Source: Mycetocola_A sp015752285 (GTDB lineage: Bacteria > Actinomycetota > Actinomycetes > Actinomycetales > Microbacteriaceae). From it: DNA of 64,000 nucleotides. The position numbers were made by a program, and so were the translations under genes. Below, one piece after another: positions 42,862-51,271 of this stretch. The notes under the pieces were generated by a model. That model had not been told where the DNA came from and did no database searches. It worked only from the letters and a program-made list of their open reading frames with translations. The stretch covers positions 248,001 to 312,000 of the forward strand of contig NZ_JADOUY010000001.1 in the NCBI RefSeq assembly GCF_015752285.1, read 5' to 3'. The first letter of the stretch is position 1. Every line of letters begins with the position of its first letter.

Positions 42862-43275
42862 CTAAGAGTACCTCTCGGTTTCGCGGCGGCGGTCGGAGCG
42901 AGCCGTGGCGCGACGCCGAAGCACGATGGCCAGGATCACCCGCCAGCCCAGGAGCATAAGTGCCAGGGAGAGTGCCGCCACGACGACGAACGGCACGGCG
43001 GTGCCCTGCCCGGAGAACGTGCGAAGCAGCATCCCGCCGACGACGGCGACGACCCAGAGCCCGAGGCCGGGCCAGACCGTGCCGAAGGGCTGGCGCCACG
43101 CGAGGGTGACGAGCCAGCCGAGCGTGAGCGCTGCGGCGAACGGCCACCAGGTTTCGAGCAGGCCGACGATCGTGAAGCCTTTGTGGTGACTGGCCCGACC
43201 GATGATCGCGAAGACCAGGGTGGCGAGCAGGTCGATGCCGAGAACGCGCACGACCCAGGTCGGGCTCGCGCTCAT
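42862..43275 (-). CDS. DUF3054 membrane protein
   Basis: This 137-residue protein has about four hydrophobic helices with VLGIDLLATLVFAIIGRASHHKG at the start, a pattern that matches DUF3054. The C-terminus is basic (RRRATARSDRRRETERYS). It lies between resB (4-bp overlap) and ccsB in the cytochrome c maturation operon; its role is unknown. Confidence 0.85.
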   Translation of the reverse strand: MSASPTWVVRVLGIDLLATLVFAIIGRASHHKGFTIVGLLETWWPFAAALTLGWLVTLAWRQPFGTVWPGLGLWVVAVVGGMLLRTFSGQGTAVPFVVVAALSLALMLLGWRVILAIVLRRRATARSDRRRETERYS

Positions 43276-44954
43276 CGCGGCAGGCCGAGTGCGGTTCCGT
43301 GCCGGTAGGCGATCGCGTCGACCGCTTCGGCGAGACCCGGGTCCTCGCCACGGGCGAGACCGGCGTATTCGACGCGGACCGTTCCTTCTGCGGTGTCCGT
43401 CGCCTTGATCCAGACCCGACGCCTCGGCACGAACAACGAGGTGAGCAGTCCGCCGAGGATGAGGATCGCGAAGGTCAGCACCCAGCCCTGGGTGGGGTCG
43501 TGGTGCACGTCGAACGAGGCGAACCGGGGTACGGAGTCGGCATAGTCGGCGGTCGCCACGTCGTCGTCGGCCGTCGTGGCGGCATCCGGATCGGCGTTTT
43601 CGAAGGTGATCGTGCCCTGACCACCGGGCAGGTCCTGACTCTGGCCTGGCAGCAGTTCGATCGAGTCGACGCCGGTATCACCACCGGTGAGCTGGGTCAT
43701 GTCATCGATCGTGAGCGAGTACACCGATTTCGGGGCGCCGTCGTTGATGCCGAGGTCGCCGGAGTACACGTTGAGCGTGAGAACAGGGAAGACGAGGTCG
43801 GGATACGTCGACGTGTACGCTCCGGTCTCCAGTTCATATGCCGTCGGGTACAGGAACCCGATCATGCCGATCTGTTGTTCGAGGCCGTCCGGGATCTTGA
43901 TGACGCCGAGGGAGGTGAGGTTGGCATCCTGCGGGAGGAACGGGACGGAGTCGGTGAAGACGACGTTGCCGTCTGGGTCGCGCACGGTGATCGTTGGTGC
44001 ATACCCGTTGCCGAGCAGGAAGACATCGGTGCCCTCGAAGCGGAGCGGATCGTTGACCTTGATCGACCGTTCTTCGGTTTCTCCGCCCGGCAGGCGGGTG
44101 GTGACGTTGGCCGTGAAGTCGACGGGCTGTCCGTATGCCTCGAGGTTCTGCTGCTCATACTCCACGTCGAAGGAGTCCAGTGACAGCGCGTACGGGGCGA
44201 GGGTGTCCGGGTTGAAGAAGCGGCCGGGGTTGAACGAGTTGTAGTCGAGAAGAGTGTTGACGAAGGTCTGGCCCTCGACCACGACACGCTGGCCGGCGTA
44301 GCCCAGACCGCCGCCGACGGCGACGGTGACGAGCATCCCGACGAGCGCCGAGTGGAAGACCAGGTTGCCGGTTTCACGCAGGTAGCCGCGCTCGGCCGAG
44401 ACCGAGACATCGCCGTTCCTGCCCTGGTACAGCTCGGTGCGATAGCCGGACTTCTTGAGCAGGGCATGCGCCGACTCGATCGCCGTTCCTGCGTCCCCGC
44501 CCTCGAGCGTGATGTCGCGGTGAACACCGAGACGCTCCAGCCGTGCCGGGGTGCGGGGTGGGCGGGCGCGCATGGCCTGGAAGTGGTGTTTGGTGCGCGG
44601 GATCACGCAGCCGATCAGCGAGACGAAGAGCAGCAGGTAGATGCTCGAGAACCACACCGAGCCGTAGACGTCGAACATCTGGATGTTGTCGAGAACCGGC
44701 GCGAGGCTCGGGTTGTCGGAGAAGTACTGGATGACGCCGTTCGGGTCGGAGCTCCGTTGAGGAACGAGCGAACCAGGGACGGCAGCGATCGCCAGCAACA
44801 GCAGCAGAAGCAGCGCCGTGCGCATGCTCGTGAGCTGACGCCAGACGAACCGCAGGGTGCCGACGAAGCCGAGCTTCGGCTGCGTGATGTCGCCCCGGGG
44901 GGACTCCTCGCGCTGCGGTGCTCCTGCATCGACGTAATCAGATGGTCGTGACAT
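43272..44954 (-). CDS. resB: Cytochrome c biogenesis protein ResB
   Basis: This 560-residue protein has three N-terminal helices (about 45-62, 100-120, 195-215), a long extracytoplasmic domain, and a C-terminal helix (VLTFAILILGGLLTSLFV), as in ResB/Ccs1. The first part has RQLTSMRTALLLLLLLAIAA and PRTKHHFQAMR, which match the family. It works with ResC/CcsB in System II haem attachment. It overlaps ccdA by 17 bp and the DUF3054 gene by 4 bp. Confidence 0.94.
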   Translation of the reverse strand: MSRPSDYVDAGAPQREESPRGDITQPKLGFVGTLRFVWRQLTSMRTALLLLLLLAIAAVPGSLVPQRSSDPNGVIQYFSDNPSLAPVLDNIQMFDVYGSVWFSSIYLLLFVSLIGCVIPRTKHHFQAMRARPPRTPARLERLGVHRDITLEGGDAGTAIESAHALLKKSGYRTELYQGRNGDVSVSAERGYLRETGNLVFHSALVGMLVTVAVGGGLGYAGQRVVVEGQTFVNTLLDYNSFNPGRFFNPDTLAPYALSLDSFDVEYEQQNLEAYGQPVDFTANVTTRLPGGETEERSIKVNDPLRFEGTDVFLLGNGYAPTITVRDPDGNVVFTDSVPFLPQDANLTSLGVIKIPDGLEQQIGMIGFLYPTAYELETGAYTSTYPDLVFPVLTLNVYSGDLGINDGAPKSVYSLTIDDMTQLTGGDTGVDSIELLPGQSQDLPGGQGTITFENADPDAATTADDDVATADYADSVPRFASFDVHHDPTQGWVLTFAILILGGLLTSLFVPRRRVWIKATDTAEGTVRVEYAGLARGEDPGLAEAVDAIAYRHGTALGLPR

Positions 44955-45684
44955 AGCCCTCGATCAGTACTCCGACTCGTGACATGAGAACTCCCCACAG
45001 ACCAGACACCATCAGGATTCCGATGATGAGAAGCAGGATGCCGCCTCCGACGTTGATAGCGCGGATATGCCGCTTCAGGAATGCGACAGAACCGGTGACC
45101 CAGTCGAGTCCGGCTGCGACGAGGAGGAAGGGGATGCCGAGCCCGAGGCAGTAGAAGAGTCCCAGAACCGCGCCACGGCCGGTCGATCCGGAACTGAGGC
45201 TCAGTGCCTGGATGGCGATGAGGGTCGGGCCGAGGCAGGGCGCCCAGCCGATCGCGAAGACGATGCCGAGGATCGGCGCTCCAGCAAGTCCGGTTGCAGG
45301 CCTGAAGCTCGATTTCACCGTGCGCTGAAGGAAGGAGAACTGGCCGACGAACACGAGGCCCATGATGATGACGACGACCCCGAGCACGCGAGTGATGACA
45401 TCCTGCCACTGCACGACGAACGCGCCGATGGTACCGGCGAATGCCCCGATCAACACGAAGACGAGGCTGAACCCCAGAACGAACAGCAGCGCGCCGAGCA
45501 TCACGCGCGAACGGGCAGGCGCGGTCTTCGAGCGCGGCCCGTTCGACATTCCGCTCACATAGCCGAGGTACCCGGGCACGAGGGGTAGAACGCACGGAGA
45601 AGCGAACGAGACGAGTCCGGCGAGCAGCGCAATGGGGATGGCCGCAGCAAGCTGGCCGTTGAGGACGATCTCACCCGGGTTCAT
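44938..45684 (-). CDS. ccdA: Cytochrome c-type biogenesis thiol-disulfide transporter
   Basis: This 248-residue protein with six transmembrane helices moves reducing equivalents from thioredoxin to the outside for apocytochrome c reduction. Both redox cysteines are seen: SFASPCVLPLVPGYLGYVSG in TM1 and AIGWAPCLGPTLIAI in TM4. ATG 45684 is chosen; the open frame continues upstream but into the thioredoxin gene. It overlaps resB, and its partner TlpA lies 8 bp upstream. Confidence 0.95.
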   Translation of the reverse strand: MNPGEIVLNGQLAAAIPIALLAGLVSFASPCVLPLVPGYLGYVSGMSNGPRSKTAPARSRVMLGALLFVLGFSLVFVLIGAFAGTIGAFVVQWQDVITRVLGVVVIIMGLVFVGQFSFLQRTVKSSFRPATGLAGAPILGIVFAIGWAPCLGPTLIAIQALSLSSGSTGRGAVLGLFYCLGLGIPFLLVAAGLDWVTGSVAFLKRHIRAINVGGGILLLIIGILMVSGLWGVLMSRVGVLIEGYVTTI

Positions 45685-45692
45685 GGCGGGCC

Positions 45693-46280
45693 CTATTCCG
45701 CGATCGCGTCGCGGATGAGGGTGTCGAGGATGGAGGCATCCTTCAGCTGGCCGAGGATGCGCGCGGCGACCCGGCCATCCTTGTCGAGCACGAGCGTGGT
45801 TGGCACGGCCTTGGGTGGAACGGTCCCGGTGAAGGCGAGTTTCACGGCGCCGTCGGCGACATCCATGATCGACGGGTAAGTGATGTCGTAGGTCTCGTTG
45901 AACGAGATCGCCGTATCGGCCTGGTCGTACACGTTCACGCCGACGAACTGCGCACCCTTCCCGTCGTACTCGGCGCTCAGCTCCTGCAGCGCCGGCGCTT
46001 CGGCCCGGCACGGAGCACAGGCGGCGTACCAGAAGTTGACGACGAGCACGTCGCCGTCGAAGTCCGCAGACGAGAGTTCGTCACCGGTCTCGGTCGTTCC
46101 AGCGAAGCTGATCGATTCGCCGCGTTCGGACTCGGCGATTTCGGTCACGGTGCCGTCACCGGCGATGTAGCCTTTGTTGCTGCCCTCGGTGTACTGCTCG
46201 GCCAGCGGATCACTGGCGCAACCCGTGAGAACAACCGCGGCGGCGAGAAGGGTCGCGGCCACGCGCATCCGTCGACTCAT
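45693..46280 (-). CDS. TlpA/ResA-type thioredoxin lipoprotein
   Basis: This 195-residue protein has a lipoprotein signal (MRVAATLLAAAVVLTGCAS, lipobox LTGC near residue 21) and a thioredoxin fold with the redox centre YAACAPCRAEAPALQEL (CxxC). VPTTLVLDKDGRV gives the cis-Pro region. It is anchored outside the membrane and reduces apocytochrome c cysteines, fed by CcdA. The ATG overlaps the stop of the preceding phosphatase gene (ATGA). Confidence 0.94.
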   Translation of the reverse strand: MSRRMRVAATLLAAAVVLTGCASDPLAEQYTEGSNKGYIAGDGTVTEIAESERGESISFAGTTETGDELSSADFDGDVLVVNFWYAACAPCRAEAPALQELSAEYDGKGAQFVGVNVYDQADTAISFNETYDITYPSIMDVADGAVKLAFTGTVPPKAVPTTLVLDKDGRVAARILGQLKDASILDTLIRDAIAE

Positions 46281-46912
46281 ACGGCACCCACGTCGGTGGC
46301 GTCCGCGGCGAGGGAGGCAGCAGGATCGGTGTAGCCGACCTCGACGAAGACGCCGTCGCGGTGCTCGAAGGTCGTGATGCTCGAGAGCGCACATCGGCGC
46401 TGGCGAGGATCGTGCGGCAGGCGGCCGTCACCGAGAGCCGAGTGCACCATCCAGATCGGGAGCTGATGGCTCACCAGCACGACATCGCCCGACGGCGTCG
46501 ACTCCCAGGCGTCGCGGACCGCATCGAGCATCCGGGCGACGATCGAAACGTACGGTTCGCCCCAGCTGGGCCTGTTGGGGTTGCGCAGGGCGTACCAGTT
46601 CGCCGGATTCCGCAGGGCGAGGCGCATGATGGTGCCCTCGAAGTGGTTGGTCGGTTCGATGATCCGGTCATCGGTGACGACGTCGAGCGCGAACCGGTCG
46701 GCGAGCGGAGCAGCCGACTCCTGAGCGCGCTGCAACGGGGATGCCACGATTCTCGTGATCTCCCGGTCGCGGTCGGCGAGATCGTCTGCCGCTGCGCTGG
46801 CCATCTGCTGGCCGAGTTCGGACAGGCGGTAGCCGGGGAGGCGTCCGTACAGGACGCGAAGGGGATTATGCACCTCACCGTGACGGACGAGATGGATCTG
46901 GCTGGCTACCAC
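46277..46912 (-). CDS. Histidine phosphatase family protein
   Basis: This 211-residue protein of the phosphoglycerate-mutase-like clan has the catalytic motif HLVRHGEVHNP at the start, the YGRLPGYRLSELG substrate loop, and VVLVSHQLPIWMV with the second catalytic His. Substrate unknown. GTG 46912 is the most likely start, though GGGAGG sits too close; a longer frame (to 46996) has no family sequence. It is the first gene of the cytochrome c operon, as in related actinobacteria. Confidence 0.86.
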   Translation of the reverse strand: MVASQIHLVRHGEVHNPLRVLYGRLPGYRLSELGQQMASAAADDLADRDREITRIVASPLQRAQESAAPLADRFALDVVTDDRIIEPTNHFEGTIMRLALRNPANWYALRNPNRPSWGEPYVSIVARMLDAVRDAWESTPSGDVVLVSHQLPIWMVHSALGDGRLPHDPRQRRCALSSITTFEHRDGVFVEVGYTDPAASLAADATDVGAV

Positions 46913-46921
46913 ACCTCCCAG

Positions 46922-46934
46922 TCTACGTATCGTA
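46922..46934. promoter_or_regulatory. Small palindrome between divergent phosphatase and aspS
   Basis: CTACG-TAT-CGTAG is a perfect 5-bp-arm palindrome about 10 bases upstream of the phosphatase start and about 85 bases from aspS. It may be an operator or part of a promoter; no known consensus is matched. Confidence 0.3.
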
Positions 46935-47017
46935 GAACTTGGAAAGTACCGAGAGCTCTCCTGCCCGGTTGGAGCGGGAAATCGCGGCAGTTGCACGCTC
47001 GCGTAAGCTTGTCCCTC

Positions 47018-48358
47018 GTGACTACACGAGTATTGATCAAGAACCTGGCCGCCCTGCCCGAGGGTCCCGTGACCGTCTCCGGCTGGGTCGAGACCGTCCG
47101 CGACCAGAAGAAGGTCCAGTTCATCGTGCTGCGCGATGAGTCAGGTGCTGCACAGCTGGTCAATCCGGCTGTGCGCGAGCTCAACCCGGACGACGAGTCT
47201 TCTGCGGCTCGACTGGAGATCACCGAGTCGATCTCGGCGCTCGCTCACGGCTCATTCGTCACCGTCACCGGAGCGCTGAAGAAGGACGAGCGGGTCAAGC
47301 TCGGCGGCCTCGAGATCAAGCTCGACAGCCTCGTCGTCGTTGGCGAAGCGAACCCCGAGACGCCGATCGCTGCGGACTCGAGCCTCGACAAACGCATGGA
47401 CTGGCGCTTCCTCGACCTGCGCAACCCGAAGCAGAACCTCATCTTCCGGATCCAGACGACGTTCGAGCACGCGCTCCGCACCTACTGGATCGACAACGAC
47501 TTCATCGAAATCCACACCCCGAAGCTCATGGCGTCTGCGAGCGAGTCACGCGCGGAACTGTTCGAGGTCGAATACTTCGACACGAAGGCCTACCTCGCGC
47601 AGAGCCCCCAGTTCTTCAAGCAGATGGCGCAGCCCGCCGGCTTCGGCAAGGTCTTCGAAGTCGGACCGGCGTTCCGCGCCGACCCGTCGTTCACCTCGCG
47701 CCATGCGACCGAGTTCACCTCGATCGACTCGGAGATCAGCTGGATCGACTCGCACGACGATGTCATGCAGCTGCACGAAGACCTGATCGTCGCCGGTTTC
47801 AGCGCGGTGAAGGAGAAGCACGGCGAGGAGATCAAGGCGCTGTTCGACCTCGACGTCACGGTGCCGTCGACTCCGTTCCCACGCATCCCGCTGGCCGAGG
47901 CGAAGCGCATCGTCGCCGAGCGCGGCTACGAGGTTCCGCGCGCGGATGATGACATGGACCCGGAAGGCGAACGGCAGATCGCCGCATACGTCGCCGAGAC
48001 GTTCGGTCACGAGTTCGTGTTCCTCACCGACTACGCGTCGAGCATCCGCCCGTTCTATCACATGCGGAACGACGAAGACCCGTCGCTCACGAAGAGCTAC
48101 GACCTCATCTTCAACGGTGTCGAGATCTCGACGGGCGCCCAGCGCGAGCACCGCGTCGACGTGCTGATCGCGCAGGCGAAGGAGAAGGGGCTCGAGCCGG
48201 AAGAGCTCGATTTCTACCTCGACTTCTTCCGTTACGGCGTGCCCCCGCACGGCGGATTCGGTATGGGCCTCGCCCGGGTTCTCATGCTCATGCTGCACGA
48301 GACGTCGATCCGTGAGGTGACCTACCTCTTCCGTGGGCCCACCCGCCTGCTCCCGTAA
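47018..48358 (+). CDS. aspS: Aspartyl-tRNA synthetase, archaeal-type, likely non-discriminating
   Basis: This 446-residue class II synthetase charges tRNA-Asp (and probably tRNA-Asn) with aspartate. An OB-fold anticodon-binding domain (15-110) is followed by the catalytic core: motif 2 in VGPAFRADPSFTSRHATEFT and motif 3 in GGFGMGLARVLMLML. The bacterial GAD insertion (about 140 residues) is absent, making it the archaeal/eukaryal-type (~440 aa) rather than the ~590-aa bacterial form. Such enzymes often serve both tRNAs, with GatCAB amidating Asp-tRNA-Asn. The GTG is preceded by TAAGCT 8 bases upstream, so leaderless transcription is possible. Confidence 0.95.
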   Translation: MTTRVLIKNLAALPEGPVTVSGWVETVRDQKKVQFIVLRDESGAAQLVNPAVRELNPDDESSAARLEITESISALAHGSFVTVTGALKKDERVKLGGLEIKLDSLVVVGEANPETPIAADSSLDKRMDWRFLDLRNPKQNLIFRIQTTFEHALRTYWIDNDFIEIHTPKLMASASESRAELFEVEYFDTKAYLAQSPQFFKQMAQPAGFGKVFEVGPAFRADPSFTSRHATEFTSIDSEISWIDSHDDVMQLHEDLIVAGFSAVKEKHGEEIKALFDLDVTVPSTPFPRIPLAEAKRIVAERGYEVPRADDDMDPEGERQIAAYVAETFGHEFVFLTDYASSIRPFYHMRNDEDPSLTKSYDLIFNGVEISTGAQREHRVDVLIAQAKEKGLEPEELDFYLDFFRYGVPPHGGFGMGLARVLMLMLHETSIREVTYLFRGPTRLLP

Positions 48359-48394
48359 GCGACGCGTCCCGCACGCGCCGAGGGACGGCCTGCG

Positions 48395-48694
48395 TCAGAC
48401 CTCGAAGTCGACGGCGACCCGGTCTTCGCGCACGGTGCCGATATATGCTCCGACCCGCTGGTGCTCCGGATGCACCGAGTACCGCTCGAGCGCGTCAGCG
48501 TCGTCGAAGTCGGCGACGAGCACGACATCCCAGTTGACCTCGGGGAAGAGTACGTTTGTGCCGACCTGCAGCGAGCGGATCTCGGGGATGAGCGCGGGCA
48601 GCTCATCCATCTGGCGAGTGATCTCGGCGGCGTGTTCCGCCTTGGTTGCAGCATCCGTTGCAGCGAGCTTCCAGCAGACGATGTGGCGGATCAT
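48395..48694 (-). CDS. Dabb-family (stress-responsive A/B barrel) protein
   Basis: This 99-residue protein has the dimeric alpha/beta-barrel pattern: IRHIVCWKLAATDAATKAEH, IRSLQVGTNV, VNWDVVLVADFDDADALERYSVHPEHQRVGAYI. It probably forms dimers with a small internal cavity; substrate unknown. It overlaps the following redox gene by 4 bp (ATGA), so the two are coupled. Confidence 0.9.
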   Translation of the reverse strand: MIRHIVCWKLAATDAATKAEHAAEITRQMDELPALIPEIRSLQVGTNVLFPEVNWDVVLVADFDDADALERYSVHPEHQRVGAYIGTVREDRVAVDFEV

Positions 48695-48960
48695 GTGAGC
48701 TCCAGGAGTGCGGTTGTGAGGCGGACCGGGTCGATGCGCCAGTAATTGTGGACCCGTCCGTTGATGAGCAGAACGGGGATTTCTTCGGCGTAGCGGTCGT
48801 TCAGCTCGGCGTCGTCGAGGATCGAGACCTCGTCGAACGTCAGCTCGGGGGCGTCGTTTCGACTTCCGAGCTCCTCGATCACACCGATGACGACAGTGCG
48901 GGCGTCGTCACAGAGGTGACAGCCCGGTTTTCCGAGGAGGGTGAGAGATGCCGTGGTCAC
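48691..48960 (-). CDS. Glutaredoxin-like protein (DUF836)
   Basis: This 89-residue thioredoxin-fold protein has a CxxC centre in LLGKPGCHLCDDARTVV and the cis-proline in EIPVLLINGRVHNYWRID, matching the short DUF836 glutaredoxin-like proteins. It probably reduces disulfides in the cytoplasm. It is the first gene of a two-gene unit with the Dabb protein. Start codon is GTG (MTTASLTLLG). Confidence 0.9.
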   Translation of the reverse strand: MTTASLTLLGKPGCHLCDDARTVVIGVIEELGSRNDAPELTFDEVSILDDAELNDRYAEEIPVLLINGRVHNYWRIDPVRLTTALLELT

Positions 48961-49001
48961 GCACCCAGCCTAATCGTCCGGCACCGACCGGTCGCGGCCG
49001 G

Positions 49002-49415
49002 TTACGCGAAGTGGGCGACGATCGAGTCGGCGACCCGGTGCCAGTGCCCGACCATCATGCGGCGCTCGTCGCGGTCGGCGAGGGCCTCGTGGTGGATGCC
49101 GAGGGTGGTGCCGTCTCCGGCCTTCGTCAGCGTGAGTTCGAGGGTGGTGTCATGGGGCCAGTCGTCCGGCTGCCAGGTGAGTCGAACGAGTTTTTTCTGG
49201 TCGTAGCCACGGATGGTGCCGCGCACACCGTCGGTGGTGCTGTAGCGAACACCTTTCTTCGTCGGGAGTTCGCGGATCTCGCCGAGCCACATCGGGAGCC
49301 CCGCGCCGAGAAGGTACGACCAGACCGTGTCCACCGGTGCTGCGACGGTCTTGCGAACGCCGACATCCCAGCCCGCGTCCGCGCCCGGACCTGCGGTGTT
49401 CTTCGATTCGCTCAT
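49002..49415 (-). CDS. SRPBCC/AHSA1-type protein
   Basis: This 137-residue START-like protein shows VRKTVAAPVDTVWSYLLGAG at the front, then VRLTWQPDDW and LELTLTKAGDGTTLGIHHEAL, and the end helix RRMMVGHWHRVADSIVAHF. It fits the AHSA1/SRPBCC helix-grip family; ligand or partner unknown. It is divergent from the RidA gene. Confidence 0.85.
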   Translation of the reverse strand: MSESKNTAGPGADAGWDVGVRKTVAAPVDTVWSYLLGAGLPMWLGEIRELPTKKGVRYSTTDGVRGTIRGYDQKKLVRLTWQPDDWPHDTTLELTLTKAGDGTTLGIHHEALADRDERRMMVGHWHRVADSIVAHFA

Positions 49416-49471
49416 ACAGCCGAGCTTAATGGGTACAATTCCCGCGAGGGACCGATGGCACTGGAGGCATC

Positions 49472-49903
49472 ATGGCACTGACACACATCAACCCCGGGTC
49501 GATGCACCACAACCCGCACTTCTCGCAGGCCATCCTGGTCGAGGGCGGCAGATTGCTCTTCATCGGTGAACAGAACGGGGTGGATGCCTCGGGCGAGATC
49601 GTCGCAGGAGGTGCGGCCGCGCAGGCGGCTCAGGCGATCGAGCAGGTGAAACTCGTGCTCGCTGACGTAGGTGCAGACACCTCGGCTGTCGCCAAACTGA
49701 CGGTGTATTTCGCTCGCGACGTGGAACTCGACGACATCATCGGGCCGGCCATGCAGAGCTGGGGACCCCACCCGACAGCGATCACCGTGCTGCAGGTCCA
49801 CGCGCTCGGCCGGGCAGGAGCCCTTGTCGGAATCGAAGCGGTCGTAAACCTCCCGGCGATCGATGCCGTCGACCACGAGCTCCCGAGCTCGGTGATCGGA
49901 TAG
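49472..49903 (+). CDS. RidA/YjgF-like protein
   Basis: This 143-residue protein follows the RidA trimeric fold: LLFIGEQNGVDASGEIVAGG, AAQAIEQVKLVLADVGADTSAVAKLTVYF and the terminal ALVGIEAVVNLP. Classic RidA deaminases have a key Arg in the last strand (IEVEAVA with R upstream). Here that Arg is not evident, so imine-deaminase activity is uncertain. ATG 49472 follows a GGCATC sequence without a strong ribosome site. Confidence 0.83.
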   Translation: MALTHINPGSMHHNPHFSQAILVEGGRLLFIGEQNGVDASGEIVAGGAAAQAAQAIEQVKLVLADVGADTSAVAKLTVYFARDVELDDIIGPAMQSWGPHPTAITVLQVHALGRAGALVGIEAVVNLPAIDAVDHELPSSVIG

Positions 49904-49961
49904 TTCCTCCTCCAGCCCTCCCCCGCTGCTACTCTCGAACCACCCGATCCCCGAGGACACC

Positions 49962-50255
49962 GTGCGCCCACTTCACGCCAGGCTGGTCATGATCCTGACC
50001 GTGTCGTTCCTGGTGCTCGCGGTTGCCCAGGGCGAACCGTCCACGATGCTCGTGGCGGGCGTGGCCGTGCTCGCGGCATCCGCTCTGCTCGGGGCCCGCT
50101 ACCTTGCGGTGATCATCGTGGCACTGCGCCTGCAGGTCGGGTCGCGGTCGCGCGAACATCGTGAGGCTCTCGCCTATCTTCCTGCTCCGAACCACCCCAA
50201 CACGGCAGGTCGCCCCCGACCACGGGCGCCGTCACGGTCAGAGGCGGTCGCGTAG
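49962..50255 (+). CDS. Small membrane protein upstream of YidC paralogue (DUF6412-like)
   Basis: This 97-residue protein has two hydrophobic helices (ARLVMILTVSFLVLAVAQGE and TMLVAGVAVLAASALLGARY) and a basic proline-rich tail. It starts with GTG. Such small proteins adjacent to a second YidC-like gene are common in Microbacteriaceae (I believe DUF6412). The next gene is 68 bp downstream, on the same strand. Function unknown. Confidence 0.7.
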   Translation: MRPLHARLVMILTVSFLVLAVAQGEPSTMLVAGVAVLAASALLGARYLAVIIVALRLQVGSRSREHREALAYLPAPNHPNTAGRPRPRAPSRSEAVA

Positions 50256-50323
50256 TCCTTCAGCACTGAACGGGCTCGCGGCCAGACGCGTTCCTCTTCC
50301 CTCTGACTGACAGGACCACACTC

Positions 50324-51085
50324 GTGGACATCTATTCGTTCGCGCCCGTCGCGATCGTGCTCGACTTCGCCTATTCACTCGTCACCGCCCTCGCGGCACT
50401 GTTCACCCCGATCGCCGGGGCGCTCAGCACCGCCATCGCCATCGTCGCCATCACCATGGTCGTACGCACGGCCCTCATTCCGGTCGGCCGCTCGCAGGTG
50501 CGCGCCGAATTCACCAGACGCCGGCTCGCGCCGAAACTGCAGGCGTTGCAGCGCCGCTATCGGAAGAAACCCGAACTTCTGCAACAGAAGACCATGGAGT
50601 TGTACGCCGCAGAGAAGGCCTCCCCTCTCGCCGGCTGCTTCCCTACCCTGCTCCAGGCGCCCGTCATCTCGACCGTCTACGGACTGTTCATCCTGCAGGG
50701 GATCAACGGGCATCCCAACGCTCTGCTGACCGAGGAGGTCTTCGGGGTGCCCCTCGGCACCCCGCTCGTCGGCTTTCTCAGCGGCGCCGCCTGGCCGGGA
50801 GTCCTCGTCTATCTCGCCCTGCTGGCCGCCATCGCGTCGGTCGCCTGGCTCTCCCGGCTCGCCGCACTGAGAAACGCACCGATCACACAAGATGCGGTTC
50901 CGCCCGCCATGCAGAACCTCACCGGCATCCTGAGCTGGATGCCGTTTCTCACGGTGATCTTCGCGGCTCTCGTTCCTCTTGCAGCGACGATCTACCTCGC
51001 GGTGACCACCACGTGGACATTCGTGGAGCGCGCTGTGCTGCGGAGGCGTTTCGAGGCGCGCGAGCGGGCCAGCCTGGGCGAATAA
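50324..51085 (+). CDS. YidC/Oxa1-family membrane insertase (second, short type)
   Basis: This 253-residue protein has five transmembrane segments and the Oxa1 core: VVRTALIPVGRSQVRAEFTRRRLAPKLQALQRRYRKKPE, then SPLAGCFPTLLQAPVISTVYGLF, and the last helix PLAATIYLAVTTTWTFVE. The long periplasmic domain of Gram-negative YidC is absent, as expected in Gram-positives. It inserts or folds membrane proteins. It is probably not the main YidC, which usually sits beside rpmH/rnpA; this is inferred from neighbours. GTG start with CAGGA upstream. Confidence 0.9.
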   Translation: MDIYSFAPVAIVLDFAYSLVTALAALFTPIAGALSTAIAIVAITMVVRTALIPVGRSQVRAEFTRRRLAPKLQALQRRYRKKPELLQQKTMELYAAEKASPLAGCFPTLLQAPVISTVYGLFILQGINGHPNALLTEEVFGVPLGTPLVGFLSGAAWPGVLVYLALLAAIASVAWLSRLAALRNAPITQDAVPPAMQNLTGILSWMPFLTVIFAALVPLAATIYLAVTTTWTFVERAVLRRRFEARERASLGE

Positions 51086-51103
51086 AACGTGCGCCGTTCC
51101 GTT

Positions 51104-51145
51104 CAACAGGTGGCGCCCCGAAAAACGTGCCGTCTGCACCTGTTG
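51104..51145 (+). repeat. Inverted repeat downstream of the yidC-like gene
   Basis: CAACAGGTG (51104-51112) and CACCTGTTG (51137-51145) are perfect 9-bp inverted repeats with a 24-base loop. There is no T-tract, so termination is uncertain. Confidence 0.45.
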
Positions 51146-51223
51146 CGCGTGCGTTTCGTACGTGTGCGCCTGTCGAGCGAACCAGTCCAGACTGTCCCTA
51201 CTCGCGCAGCGCCGCGGAACGCC

Positions 51224-51253
51224 AAAAAGCGCCAGCCCCTGAGGCCTGACGCT
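51224..51253 (-). terminator. Rho-independent terminator of the bS22 gene
   Basis: On the minus strand AGCGTCAGGCC-TCAG-GGGCTGGCGCT forms an imperfect 11-bp stem, then TTTTT. It begins 19 bases after the bS22 stop codon. Confidence 0.75.
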
Positions 51254-51271
51254 TGTCTGGTGCGTTGCTAC

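Noticed and set aside
49440..49475. Upstream start of the RidA-like gene at an earlier ATG (49455)
   Set aside because: The earlier ATG is out of frame or leads to a stop; the RidA N-terminus fits ATG 49472.
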